Under the pieces are notes generated by a model. That model was not told the origin of the DNA and searched no databases. It worked only from the letters and a program-made list of their open reading frames with translations. A stretch of 64,000 nt of DNA from positions 20,561,366 through 20,625,365 of the forward strand of contig NC_088777.1 in NCBI RefSeq assembly GCF_954871325.1, given 5' to 3'. Below, piece after piece: positions 13,001-28,000 of the stretch; positions within the stretch are counted from its first letter, which is position 1, and the number at the start of each line of letters is the position of its first letter. The translations under genes and the position numbers were made by a program. Origin of the DNA: Gordionus sp. m RMFG-2023 (Eukaryota > Nematomorpha > Gordioida > Chordodea > Parachordodidae).

Positions 13001-16000
13001 ATTTTTGGCATAATGGATGTAGCTTAAAATAAAATTACAATCCTTATTTCATTATTTTAACCTCGAAGAAAAACGGATAAGCATCGGGTCCTAATTTCTT
13101 GAGTAATCTTTCCTGAAGACGGGTTAGATTTTTATTGTAATCTGCTACCGGAGGATAAACCTATCCACAAAAAAATGTATTCAAAAAACAGATTGATTGT
13201 TCAAATTATTTTCAAAAAATTAATAACATATACTCTATCTATCTAATAAAAAAACCATTAATATCGCTCAACACAATTTTAAAATAAATTTATTTCGACC
13301 TCCATTATATGAGCTAATCATATAAAGCATACTTTTTGCTATTTTGAGTGATAATAGAGGAATATGATAAAGCAATTTATACCTGAGCAACAGCTAAGTA
13401 TAAATCTTTGCGAAATGTTAAGCCCAATACGTCCAGATCCTCTCTACCGTATCTAAAAGCGGCCAATATAGATGCCCATACTTTGCAGTTACCTTTATAA
13501 ATATATACATGATAGATACCAGAAATCTGTGTGGCCCGGCCTAATTCAGACTGGGTATGTGCAAAATATTTTTCGAGCGAGTAAATTGATTACCGAGTAG
13601 AGTTAATTTTTTTTAATTTTGAGAAATGCAAATTTATGAACTTTCCTTCATAAAATTTTTATTGGTAGGTCGGGTAACTAGCATAAAATTATATCAAGGG
13701 GTGGGCTTATAAAAAAAATTTTTCATAAATTTCTGGAGTTTAGACTGCTAATTTTTAAGTATATTTTCTATAAATAACTATTTCGTCGACCTCGACATTT
13801 TTTCAGGTTATAATAAAATATCAATAAATATAAATATAATTAAATATTTATTTTAAAAAAAACCAGAAATTTAATTAATATCTTATTTTTTTAAGCTTGT
13901 TAGAGTATGTGAAATATAATTCAATATGATGTAATATAAATTAGAATAGTTAATTTCAGATATTCTTTATAATAATTTAGAGCCCTGCGCGATCTGCTCG
14001 CAGAATTCAATCTGAACGAACTCGCGTCGGTCTAACTTGGGCAGACATTCTCTCGAACTTTGACCTTATATTTTTTATTTTCATTTCTCATTATAAGATA
14101 TTCACTTTAAACTAATTCTAATTGATAAATTCTAACTTTTGTAATTAATTTACAATACTGATTAGCTAAGTTTTTCGTTTAAAAAACTAAGTTACATATT
14201 TAAGTTGAGACTCAACTTAATGATGAAGACAACTTTTTAGTATATAAAACAAGGCTTACCTTTTTGGAGATGGTCAAAGTTAGGTGATTTAACAAAACTA
14301 AAATGGCGGAGCTACTATTGGGTGGGTCTTTCCCCATAAATTTTATTGGAGGGAGTCAGGCCGGTTTATTGAAGATCTTTGGCCAGGTGCCTTAAAAATA
14401 ATATGGATTTAATATTTTCTAAAGATTTTTATAATAGTCATTATTTTTTTTAAAAAATATATTTTATAGGGATGTACCGATATTTTTTATCAGACCGGAT
14501 CGGGCCGGTATTTCGCCCATTTTAAAATATCGGTTATCGGCCAAAATTATAAAATTTCCCAATCCGATCTGATAAAAAATGGCGTTTTTAATAAAAATAA
14601 AATGTTATAAAATTTTTAAAAAGTTATATCTAAAAAACAATTTATTTTTATAAATAAAATCGAAATTCATTTTTAAGTTAATTTTTTTAATAATAATAAT
14701 TTTGCCATATTGATATTTTTTGGGCATTCTGTTAATAAAAGTGTGCGATAATCTCTTCAGAATCTGTTTTTAGTGAAACTGGTGATATTGACAGTCCTCA
14801 TCGCCGCCGGCTGACCTTTGATAAATTGGAAATTTTGGTATTTCTAAAAAGAAATCTTCGATATATTAATTTTAAATATTCATTTAAATATTTATTTCAA
14901 ATTTCATAATATATATGTTTATTAACTTATTATATAAATTAGTGATTTATCAATAAAAATAATTTATATCAAAATTGCAATTGAATTAAATATAAACTAT
15001 AACTGATCATTATAATATATTTAAATGATATATATGTTATGGTATAGTTAAATTATAGATGTTATACTAATAAATAGTATATTAAAAATTAAAACCATTG
15101 GTATCTTTACAGAATACAAAATTAGATATGATATCGGATAGGTAATCGGCCGATATCAATTTAATATCAGGAATATCGGATCGGCCTCCAAAAAGTGGTA
15201 TCGGTAAACCTTTAATCTGTATATGCAAAATCTTCAAGCAGGCGTAATATTTTTTGGCCAAAATCTTGAGTCACTCTTTTAAAAAATAAAATAAATCGAG
15301 CCATTTAGCAACACTAGCCGATACTCGAGTTTTTAGTTGAAAAAAGGACTCCGACTTGCGAGCAAATACCTGAGCTCATTTCTTAAAAATTACAAATATG
15401 TATTTTTTATGACAAAATTAATGGTATAAAAAGGAATATGAAACATTTATTAAATAAAATGAAACTGATATAAACCAAAATTATGAAAAAATATCAAGCA
15501 TCTTCATCTAAAACTTGCAGATGAAAGATTTTGTTTGTAAGTCAACTCAAAGAGCTCATGAGCCGACTAATGAGTTTGAGTTGCTGGTCAACCTTCTCAG
15601 TTCATTTGTCCAAAAAAACCAATTATTTTTATTATAAATGTTAATTTAATTCACCCAAATAATTTGCTATTGATTTGACCCGACTCCATCCGAATTTGAC
15701 TCATAAGATTTTATTAGGTTCGGTGTAACTTGATCTCTGTCGAAGCGGATGCCGAGTATTAAATTTAAGATAAAAAAATTAAGTTAAAAGAACTATATTA
15801 AAAATATATTTGTTTGAATTGAGTCGGAGTTTATTTTTCTAAAAAATAGTCTCGAGTAGCTGTTAAGTCTAATCGATTTAGCTTTTCCAATTTATATTCT
15901 ATTCTTCCTTTCTCCGTATTTGAATATTACGATTAAAAATGAATTAAAATTTAAAAAATTAGGTGGTGTCAAGTGACAAGAAGAAACCAAAAAAGTTATT

Positions 16001-19000
16001 TTTCAATGAATTCTTCGTCTGGTAGAGAGCTAAATTTTTAAAATTTGGGCAGCATTTTAGGAGAAAGAAGTATGCGTCTAAATCCTGATATATAAGATTC
16101 TTTATATTTACACCATAAATATAATTTCATTAAACTTAATAAATATTTTATATTCCTTTTCATATATATTTTTAATAAATCGAAAAAATAGATAAACAAA
16201 TTACAAACTATCTAAGATTGTAAAAAATATATTTCAAAATATTATTGCTAAAGATATGAGTCCCCTCAGAAGTCTGGCTCATTAATTGGTTCATTGAGCC
16301 GTTAAAGTCTCAGCCATTTTTACCAGTCTGATAAAGTATGGAGTGGTATAAACTCGATTATTTAACAACACCATTTAAGCCTATGCATAGTATATAAGAT
16401 TTTGCAATTATGTACATTTTTTAGCCAATTCTTTATCTTAATATAAAAATCAAAGATGATATTTTTAAGAAAATTTCAACCCTCTTTAATCTTAAAATCT
16501 TCTAAAAAATAAGGTGATCTAAAATTTAACTTTGTATAATGTGATAATTTATATTATAGATGACCTGTAATGTATTCAGGATCAATTAAAATAACGCCAT
16601 CTACCGGATCAGTGTGCGTCAAATGATCGACAAAATCTCTTTTACCTAAATAAGCTGTTATCTAATTTTTTTTTTAAATAAAGAATTATATAGATTTGAA
16701 TATAGAAATTTATATAATTATTTATAAGATATATTTTCGATACAATTTTTAAAAACATAAAAAATGGGAATTCATTTTTAAGTCTAAAATTTTGTGATGA
16801 ATATCTTGGTTTTTCATAGAAATTGTCATTTGAGATTAATTAAAAATACTTAAACTATAATTTCCCGTATAAAATTTTCCATTTTTTTAGGAAAAATAAT
16901 AATAATTTTATTATAACTTTTTTCACAGGGCCTCGAAAAAAGAATCTAGATACAGATTGTTTATAAAAAGGGGATCTTAGATGAAGATACTAATGAAAGT
17001 ATATTAATAGAAGAATTTTTTATAAAATGAACATTATGCATTAGCTATTAAATTAGAATAATTAAGTATAAAATAATATTTTATATAATTTATGATTCAA
17101 TATTTTTAATATAACAAAAACCGTAAAATGAATTGTATCAGAAAATGTATCAATTATTCGATACATATAGCTATAAATGTATCTAGGTAACAGATACCCT
17201 TTATAAATAATATCTTTATAGATACAGCTTTTAGGCATCTATATATATTAACAACTCTATGTAAGGCCAAATGATAGTTAACAATTAATCATGTTGTATT
17301 CGGCTGTATTAAAAATGATAGCAAAAAATTATGTCAATTTTCTTAAGGGAATATATATAGGAATATGTATAACATACTTTATTGTTAGGACTTGATTTCT
17401 TGAATACTCTTTAAAAAAATAACGATATAAATGAATAAGGTGAATATATTAAAACAATCTCCAATTTCAAATCTTATTAAAATATGAACAAAGTTTGCAG
17501 TTCTAGATCTTTCACTTAAACATTTTTTATAGCCTTTGAAAAATGTAAAATGGCATGTCTGGGGAGCGGAAAGCGTGATCAGCATGTCTAAATGTAAATA
17601 GAACATGGATAAAAAAAATATTACATTAAAATAAAATGGTAGGAAGGAAAATTCCCAGGAAAAAATTATGGGAATTTATATAATGCTCATTAAGGATGTA
17701 CTGATTTTTTTTAATCGGATCGGGCCGATTAATCTTTTATTTTAAATTTTAGTTATCAGCCGATATTACATTTTTTTAATGTGTCTTAATTTAATTCAGC
17801 AGTGATATTTAATTTTTATAAAAAAATATTTATTAAGTTAAGAACATGAACTAATAATTAAAAATATGATAAAAAGATAAATAATACAATTTATTTTTAT
17901 AAGGATATTTATGATTTTAAAGCTAAATAAATAATTTCTAAAAAAATGAAACAATTTGATCATGAATAGACTAAATGGACTATTTTCTACATGATAGAAA
18001 GACATTTGGAATAAAAAAGGTTGCAACGATTTTACTATATAAAATATTAGGTTAATTAAAATTTGATAATAAAAATATGCTAAAATGTCATAAAAGCAGA
18101 GATGTGATCATATGTGATTTAAATATTTTTACATTAATAATTAAACATTTGAAACTAGGATGAGAACAAAGAAGGGTGCTATTATTATACCAATTATGAG
18201 CCAAAAGATGCAATATGTGGTTGTAGCAATGTATAAAAGGAACTTTTTTATTCATTTATTTTGAAGTAGGGTTTGCACTCCTCCATTTCGGTTTATCATA
18301 TTCGTTGAATTAATATTACTTTCAGCAGAAAGACACTGTAAATTAAAACTCCCTATTAAATTTTCTTGGACTTCTCCAGAAAAAATATAAATAATTATGC
18401 TTAGATTTTCACAACCTGATGCATCTTTTGTCACATCAGCCTAAAGACAAAAAAAGGCATCTCACTTTTGTTATATTTATCTGAAATATAATCAAGCACC
18501 ATATCTACCATAATAGATATTACTCCGTTTTGAATCTGGGTGATGTAAATCGAGTATTTTTGTATATAAATTTCGTAATTTTATTTAATTCAAGATCTTT
18601 TTGGATGGTGTATAAAAACATTGGCATAAATAATCCAGAAAGAATTAATTATGTTTTCTACATTTGCAGCATCCGTAATTTTTGTTGAATCAGTCCCACG
18701 GAAAGATAGCTCTTGTATGTTAAAAAAGATTTAAGATCGTAAAGATTACTGTTAATTTATGGGGTTACCAAATTTGTTGTCATCTCACTATTTTATTTAT
18801 AATGCTAAAATATTCACCGCTGTTTTGTTATATATGGCTTAGATAATATTATTTTGTCTATTATCTTAATCAAATTATTTTTAAAAATCGGCCCAAATCG
18901 AGCTGTTTACCCTGAATTCATAGTGGCACGATTGCGATTTAGCCGCGATCATATCGCATTCATAATTACCGATCGCGCGATTTAAATCGCGAAAGCAGAT

Positions 19001-22000
19001 CGCTGCGATTTTTTGAAAACACAAATCATTTTGTATTTATCGCGTTTATTTTGAAATATTGCTTTGTTAAATACATATTTTGGTGAATTTATCTCAAAAT
19101 TTTAGATTTAGCGCTATTTTTAAATTATTTGAAATGAATTCAATGGCTACATTTTTTGATGATGTAAAATCAAAGAATCCTCAGGTTAAAATTATGATTT
19201 AAATTAAAAAAATTTTTTAGAAAATAGATGAAACAGTTTTTAAAGTATCAGTTAAAGAATATGAATGTTTGTATACTAAACATAATAATTTATATATAAA
19301 TATTTACAAGAATAATATTTGGGAATTATTAGCCCACCAGTATAATATGCCTAGTAATAATTTTGCATATATATATTATATTTATAAACCTTTTTAGGTT
19401 CATCTCTCAAAGCTCTTTGGAAAAATCTAAGAGATTGTTTCTTAAAAGAGTGAAACAAGCTTCACAAACTTAAAAGTGGGTCAGAGGCTGGCCATCATAT
19501 TTCATGGCCATTCTACCAGGATATGCTATTCTTGGTAGATACTGTAACACCAAGGTTACAGCAGTCCTCTTTAGATAAAGTGGACTCTACTCCTACAAAT
19601 GTCAATGAGATATTAAATGAAATATGAGGGGAGTTATATGAATGTAAAATATAGAATTTTAATTGATAATGTATTTATTATTTAGGTGATCTCATTGACA
19701 ACGAGAATATAATAGATGATAAACTTATTCCCAAACGTCCTGTAGAACTAAACCTTAATGATTCTGGTAATTAATAATATCTAAAAATAAATATTATTTA
19801 TATTGAAGAATCTATCTCCTCTGTTGTATCACCTCGTTCATATTATAATTGTCGTAAGAGAAAGAAAAATGATTTTGGTAATTTTATTATTTGATTTATA
19901 GAAAATTTTTAAATAGATGACTTTAAGAAACTAATAAAATTAGAAGAAGAAAAAACATTAATAACCATGGAAATGCTTAGAAATAAACCAACTACATATG
20001 GAATATGTCTTATGTTTAAAGAAAAATTAGATGGTTGTACAAATAAGAAATGGATTCAACTATAATATTTGATGCTATAAAAGATTTTAAATGTATAAAA
20101 GATTTGAATTGAAAAAAATTTTTTGTATATATTTATGTTATATGAAATAGATATTTTTATGTATTTGTATTATTTGAAATATATATTTTGTATGTATATT
20201 ATTTATAGATATCTTATTTATTTAAAATAAATTACACAAATTAGCCTTCTTAGTGATATATTTCTACACATATAATTTATAATGAATTTAGACTTTATTA
20301 AAACTAAATTTATTTTTATTAAAATATATGAAAAATACAAGATAAAATATAATTTAATTTATATAAAAAAAATTATATATATTTATAATATAGGATTTTG
20401 ATATAAATAAAGCATAATAAATTTCTATTATATTTTGCAATATTATATGTAGATTTAATTGATTGTTGATTAAATAAATTATTTAAAGGGGTTGATTTTT
20501 TTGAGGGTTAAAAGGAATATATTTTTCCTTATCAATAATAATGTTATTGAGTAAGGTACATGTTTTTATTATATCTTCTGTTAGCTCTAATTTGGTATCC
20601 ATTGGTCATCCAAAGATCATCCATTTAGCTCTTAGAATACCAAATGTGCATTCCACTTGTATTCTAGCCCTAAATATTCTATAATTAAGGCCTCCTGTTG
20701 GAGTGAAAGTTTACCTTAAGATAATATTGAAAACAAATTTTATTATATATAAAAAATTAATAATTCATGATTATTAAGATACTGGCCATTTCAATTAAGT
20801 TAATATTAGCCAAAATAATTGCTTTAATATATTATATAAATAATTCAATATATACTATATACCCTTATAAGGTTTTAAAATATAGGACTTCAAAGGATAA
20901 GCATCATCACCCACAAAATAATGTGGGAAAATAAGGCTGGAATTGGGCAATTTTTTTGCAGGAGGCAATTTAATCTCTCCACTTTCTATCATTTTATATA
21001 TTTTGGAGTTAGCAAAAACTCCTCCATCAGATTCACTGTCAACATCAACAGTTATAAATTTTCCATTAGCATACACAATTCCTTGTTTTTACAATATTTA
21101 AATAATATATTTTTTTAAAAATTATATTTTTGTAATTATCAAGTTTTCATTGCAATCTTTAATTAATGCAGAAATATTTATTTAGCATAAATAAAAAACA
21201 AATTCACAAACTTTGTAAAACAACAGAGAAAAAATGTTTGTAATTATAAATTCCACTGCCAGAATGAGGTGGTTCTTATTCTGCAGTGTTTACCATCAAT
21301 ACTACCTATACAATTTGGTAGATTCCACTTTACTTCAAAGTCCTTTTAAATAATAATTAACATAAATATAATATTAACTATATTATACCTTCACTATTGT
21401 CTCAAAATCAGAGAGAATAGGTGGTGGCATATGTTGGCTTACCTAAGCTTGCCATATAGCTTTGGTAGTTCTCTTAACAATTTGTTGGATAGTAGATATA
21501 CCCCTTTTGAAAGAATAAGCTAGGGTAGGATACCTACATCCTGTTGCTAAATACCTAAATAAAAAATATATTTAAATAATCAATTGCTTTACTATAAACA
21601 AATCATAAGCTTTTCTTCAAAAGTAATAGGATCCTTTATAAAATTTGATGATGTTGTAGGCAATATAGATTTTATATGCTTAATCATATAATAAAAGATT
21701 TCCTAAATTAAAATGAATTATAGATAAAATAGAATAAAATTACTTTTGTCATTCTCATATAGTTGTAAAATTTAGGATCATTTTTTAAGAGTTTAAGAAA
21801 GAGGACATAAAATTCGCCCTCTTTTCTTTTATTAATATCAAGAGTGTTTAATCTTCTCCTCTTCAAGATCATTTTGTATAAAAATAATAATTTGAGGATA
21901 GTTACCATTTTGAATCAATAAAATCGCTTTGCACTATGAATGAAAATCGCTGCAATCGATCCTGCGATATCGCGGTGAAATCGCAATCGCTCTTCACTAT

Positions 22001-25000
22001 GAATTCAAGGTCACTCTTAATATTAATAAAAAAAAAGAGGGCGAATTTTATGTCCTCTTTCTTAAACTCTTAAAAAATGATCCTAAATTTTACAACTATA
22101 TGAGAATGATAAAAGTAATTTTATTCTATTTTGTCTATAATTCATTTTAATTTAGGAGACCTTTTATTATATGATTAAGCATATAAAATCTATATTGCCT
22201 ACAACACTCAAATTCTATAAAGGATCCTATTACTTTTGAAGAAAAGCTTATGATTTGTTTATAGTAAAGCAATTAATAATTTAAATATATTTTTTATTTA
22301 GGTATTTAGCAACAGGATGTAGGTATCCTACCCTAGCTTATTCTTTCAAAAGGGGTATATCTACTATCCAACAAATTGTTAAGAGAACTACCAAAGCTAT
22401 ATGGCAAGCTTAGGTAAGCCAACATATGCCACCACCTATTCTCTCTGATTTTGAGACAATAGTGAAGGTATAATATAGTTAATATTATATTTATGTTAAT
22501 TATTATTTAAAAGGACTTTGAAGTAAAGTGGAATCTACCAAATTGTATAGGTAGTATTGATGGTAAACACTGCAGAATAAGAACCACCTCATTCTGGCAG
22601 TGGAATTTATAATTACAAACATTTTTTCTCTGTTGTTTTACAAAGTTTGTGAATTTGTTTTTTATTTATGCTAAATAAATATTTCTGCATTAATTAAAGA
22701 TTGCAATGAAAACTTGATAATTACAAAAATATAATTTTTGAAAAAATATATTATTTAAATATTGTAAAAACAAGGAATTGTGGATGCTAATGGAAAATTT
22801 ATAACTGTTGATGTTGACAGTGAATCTGATGGAGGAGTTTTTGCTAACTCCAAAATATATAAAATGATAGAAAGTGGAGAGATTAAATTGCCTCCTGCAA
22901 AAAAATTGCCCAATTCCAGCCTTATTTTCCCACATTATTTTGTGGGTGATGATGCTTATCCTTTGAAGTCCTATATTTTAAAACCTTATAAGGGTATATA
23001 GTATATATTGAATTATTTATATAATATATTAAAGCAATTATTTTGGCTAATATTAACTTAATTGAAATGGACAGTATCTTAATAATCATGAATTATTAAT
23101 TTTTTATATATAATAAAATTTGTTTTCAATATTATCTTAAGGTAAACTTTCACTCCAACAGGAGGCCTTAATTATAGAATATTTAGGGCTAGAATACAAG
23201 TGGAATGCACATTTGGTATTCTAAGAGCTAAATGGATGATCTTTGGATGACCAATGGATACCAAATTAGAGCTAACAGAAGATATAATAAAAACATGTAC
23301 CTTACTCAATAACATTATTATTGATAAGGAAAAATATATTCCTTTTAACCCTCAAAAAAATCAACCCCTTTAAATAATTTATTTAATCAACAATCAATTA
23401 AATCTAAATATAATAGAAATTTATTATGCTTTATTTATATCAAAATCCTATATTATAAATATATATAATTTTTTTTATATAAATTAAATTATATTTTATC
23501 TTGTATTTTTCATATATTTTAATAAAAATAAATTTAGTTTTAATAAAGTCTAAATTCATTATAAATTATATGTGTAGAAATATATCACTAAGAAGGCTAA
23601 TTTGTGTAATTTATTTTAAATAAATAAGATATCTATAAATAATATACATACAAAATATATATTTCAAATAATACAAATACATAAAAATATCTATTTCATA
23701 TAACATAAATATATACAAAAAATTTTTTTCAATTCAAATCTTTTATACATTTAAAATCTTTTATAGCATCAAATATTATAGTTGAATCCATTTCTTATTT
23801 GTACAACCATCTAATTTTTCTTTAAACATAAGACATATTCCATATGTAGTTGGTTTATTTCTAAGCATTTCCATGGTTATTAATGTTTTTTCTTCTTCTA
23901 ATTTTATTAGTTTCTTAAAGTCATCTATTTAAAAATTTTCTATAAATCAAATAATAAAATTACCAAAATCATTTTTCTTTCTCTTACGACAATTATAATA
24001 TGAACGAGGTGATACAACAGAGGAGATAGATTCTTCAATATAAATAATATTTATTTTTAGATATTATTAATTACCAGAATCATTAAGGTTTAGTTCTACA
24101 GGACGTTTGGGAATAAGTTTATCATCTATTATATTCTCGTTGTCAATGAGATCACCTAAATAATAAATACATTATCAATTAAAATTCTATATTTTACATT
24201 CATATAACTCCCCTCATATTTCATTTAATATCTCATTGACATTTGTAGGAGTAGAGTCCACTTTATCTAAAGAGGACTGCTGTAACCTTGGTGTTACAGT
24301 ATCTACCAAGAATAGCATATCCTGGTAGAATGGCCATGAAATATGATGGCCAACCTCTGACCCACTTTTAAGTTTGAGAAGCTTGTTTCGCTCTTTTAAG
24401 AAACAATCTCTTAGATTTTTCCAAAGAGCTTTGAGAGATGAACCTAAAAAGGTTTATAAATATAATATATATGCAAAATTATTACTAGGCATATTATACT
24501 GGTGGGCTAATAATTCCCAAATATTATTCTTGTATATAATATTTTTATATAAATTATTATGTTTATTATACAAACATTCATATTCTTTAACTGATATTTT
24601 AAAAGCTGTTTTATCTATTTTCTAAAAAAAATTTTTAATTTAAATCATAATTTTAATTTGATGATTCTTTTATTTTACATCATCAAAAAATGTAGCTATT
24701 TAATTCATTTCAAATAATTTAAAAAAATCTAAAATTTTAAGATAAATTCACCAAAATATGTATTTAACAAAGCAATATTTCAAAATAAACGCGATAAATA
24801 CAAAATTATTTGTGTTTTCAAAAAATCGCAGCGATCTGCTTTCGCGATTCAAATCGCGCGATCGGTAACTATGAATGCGATATGATATATACTATATTTT
24901 GTATTTATCGTGGCTAAATCGCAATCGCGCCACTATAAATTCAGGGTTAGCAACACTGCACAATAATTACCAAATTTTATAAAAATTTAATAAGAACCTT

Positions 25001-28000
25001 TTTTATTTTAATAAATATTTACGAATCGGTATCAATCTGTTTCCTTAGATTTGATATATATCAAGCCTTTAGTAATCACTTGATTAGCTTCAGAAAATCC
25101 CGTTTTTTAATTATTTGCACCCAGATCTATATCAGAGACATAGATAATAATATTGTGATTGAACAATAATAAATAAAACAATTATAATTGAAATAAGTAC
25201 AATTAAGCGCCTATATAATGTTATACACAAACACACATGAAAATAAAATATGAATGAATGATGATTTATTATTGGATAAAAATAAAACAGGATAGGAAGA
25301 AATTTATAAACAAGACATGTTTTTTGAATAAATATTTAAAATTTATTTTAAAATATAAAAATAATCAATTACAAAAATCTTTTTTTTGACAGAAAAATTT
25401 ATGGGGGCCAAAAACTTTTTCCCAGGGGGTGGGGGTACTGCCCCCCCCTCCCCCCCCCCCCGTGGCTACGGCCCTGAATAAATATAATAATTTTTATAAT
25501 GGTTTGAGAAAATTACTAATTATCAATTTATATACAATTATGTACAATTATATAAACAAGATGGGCATCGTCAAATATAAGGAGCAAATACAAATATGCA
25601 AGAAAGCTCTGTCCAAAAGAAATTACCAATAATATTTTAAATGAAGAAATATTTTGGACCAAAAATTCAAAATTTTAGGCTATTTTTTAACATTTAGCTA
25701 TCTTATTGTTCTAAGTACAAAGAGATAAATGTACCTTGCCCCACGTGAAAAATGTGATGCTTAATTTGGAAAACACATAATTTAATCATGCCATGATTTT
25801 ATAATTTTTTCGCCAGAAGTAAAAAAAAAATTAAAGATAGGTTTAAAAAAAGAAAAAAACAATCCAAATTCATATGCTCCCACTGCTGATTATTTATTAA
25901 ATCCCCAATATAAGGGAAACCTCTTACTAGTAGGGAGTTTAATAAATCATGTGATATAATACTAGAATTAGGTATTTAATAAGGTGATGATAATCAAAAT
26001 ATTTTAGTGATATCATAAATTTCTGAAGTAAAAGCGGAGGAATATTTAATATGCAAAATATGTGGAAAGGCAGTAACTTTCATAAAAAAACAATCCGATT
26101 TCAGGCTCAAGTTGTCGGATATGACTTTGCCTACCTTGAACATTAAGAGAAGTGTCTAATATCTTATTAAAAATTCCTAGTTATACTCCTTTTCTAGAAA
26201 AATCGATAAGATCTCGAAAACTAGAAAATTGGCAAGAGTATATCATAACCTAATATTGATTAAAAATATTAAAGAAAATGATAATATTGAATATAAATAA
26301 GAACAAGACTCTGTCATGGAGAGTGAAGCATTAATTATAGAATTTAAAAAAATATAATATAATATTACTAGATTCATTTTTTACTATTATATATAAAATT
26401 GTCTTTAAAAACATTTATTTGAATTTGACCATATTTGACGGTAATGCACAACCCTGGTAATATTAATGATTGTGACAACTATGATGGGGCATAACTGAGC
26501 AATAAACGTCACTAGAAAAGAAACCACCCTCTAGAACTCAATAAAATCAAAATATCACAACAAATAAAACATATAATTCGAATGTATGTTTGCGTTTCAA
26601 GAGGTTCGAACTAAACAGATATTTTTAATTTTTACGAATCGAACATTTTTATCCGCACTTGAACCTAATCCGAACCGATATTCGTCTCGGTTCGGATCCC
26701 TGTTGATTACCTTATTAGATTAAATTGGACTGCAGTTTTTTTTCTGCATTGGAATATGTATTAATAAATTAACTAACTACACAATTTTATGCTATATTTT
26801 TTAAAAAAATGATATTGATTTGACTGTGAATACACGAATATTATTATATTACAACTTAAAAAACTAAGAGATAATATCGACCTAAAATTTCAAGATTTAT
26901 GTGATTATCGAAGGCGATATTATATGTTGAGATTTGGTAGACTCAACTTGCACCTAGGCAAACAATTGTTCCAATATTAACGTGTATTACTTAGATATCC
27001 GTCTTAGGATATATTAAATATTTGGTTCAATCTTACTCAGAAGCTATAAATATATCTGAAGGCCATATCTGATGACAAATTAATTTCAGAATTTAAACCT
27101 TGGTATGAAAGATTAATTAATTAATAATCCTCCCAGAAACACTATAAGAGCATTGCATACTTTAAACTATATTTGTAGTACTTTCCAAATATATTAAAAT
27201 TGGTATATATTTTGGCAACAATACCAATTAGTAAAAATACCAATAAAAGAACCTTTTCTTCATTACGGAGAATAAAAAACTATCTCAGAAATATACGACA
27301 TCAGAAAATCGATCGAATGGACTAGCTTCAATTAATATACATAGAGATGTAATTCTCAAAAACAAATTAATGAAAAATTGGGGCAATCACTAGATTAATT
27401 TTATTTATAAATGTTATTTTGATTAACTTTTTAAATCATCATATTTAATTTCATATTTTAATGTGATTTATATTAGAAGTCTGCAACGGGAGGGTTTTTA
27501 GACAGCCGAACCATGTAAGTGGGTGGGCGGGTTAAAAATTTACAATGTCTGGGAGGGTTAAAAAATTTTCAAATTTTATTTATTATTTAAAATCATTTTA
27601 GGTAAACTAAATAAAATATGCTAAATAAAATTTCAACATTTTTAAAGTTCTGACAAATGAGGACATTGTGGTCAGAAGAAATTAATGAAGGAAAAAAATA
27701 TATCGAAAACATGTTGGATTTAATTTGCATGGTAGGATATAATATCGACGTGGATAAAAATCTGATTTTACCCGTTTCCCCAAAAGAAAAGAGAATTCAA
27801 TAAAAGGGTATTAAATTATAAATGCAAATGTTCGAAATAGATAGCATCCATGTAAAAATTAAATCACAACAGATGGGAGAATGAGATTGGAGAGAGCACC
27901 ATATCTAATGACAAAATAATCTTAAAGTAACGAGTTTAGTATAATATAGCAAGATTTTAGGCTGCTTAGCAATTAATTTAAATTTTTAAATTACTTTTTA

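Larger units (their letters stand above)
18910..22010. mobile_element. PIF/Harbinger element, left copy with both termini
   Basis: Left terminus CCCTGAATTCATAGTGG; right terminus (minus strand) CCTTGAATTCATAGTGA. Both are followed by GATTGCGATTT and GC-rich CGCGAT motifs. It contains a plus-strand MADF/Myb-like gene and a convergent minus-strand DDE transposase. It is flanked by TTA on the left but TCA on the right, so the inner end lacks a perfect duplication. Confidence 0.85.
18910..24946. repeat. 6.0 kb palindrome of two PIF/Harbinger elements
   Basis: Arm 18,910 to about 21,847 is the near-exact reverse complement of about 22,013 to 24,946, with a spacer of about 165 bp. Both outer ends are CCCTGAATT(C/T)ATAGTGG read inward and both are flanked by TTA (18,907-18,909 and 24,947-24,949), the expected 3-bp Harbinger target duplication. 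Where compared, the arms differ at only a few per cent of positions. The right arm has an extra piece of about 20-30 bp near its outer end. The centre of symmetry is near 21,930. Confidence 0.85.
22011..24946. mobile_element. PIF/Harbinger element, right inverted copy lacking one terminus
   Basis: It abuts the left copy directly at 22,010/22,011. It is homologous from left-copy position about 21,847 outward, so roughly 163 bp including the inner terminal repeat are absent. The outer end CCCTGAATTTATAGTGG is intact and followed by TTA. Confidence 0.8.
18175..25476 (-). mobile_element. TTF-type hAT, second copy, interrupted by the Harbinger palindrome
   Basis: The 5' terminus (minus strand) at 25,476 reads CAGGGCCGTAGCCACGG followed by a G-run, the same as the element starting at 34,762; about 300 bp after it are collinear. 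Homology resumes left of the palindrome at about 18,840 and continues through transposase sequence to about 18,175. Compared with the first copy it has lost the N-terminal zinc-finger part, and its 3' end was not found. The Harbinger structure 18,910-24,946 splits it. Confidence 0.75.

Noticed and set aside
20921-22935. Plus- and minus-strand open frames beginning [11 protein letters not shown] in each Harbinger arm
   Set aside because: Both are antisense shadows of the transposase DDE region and identical because the arms are copies.
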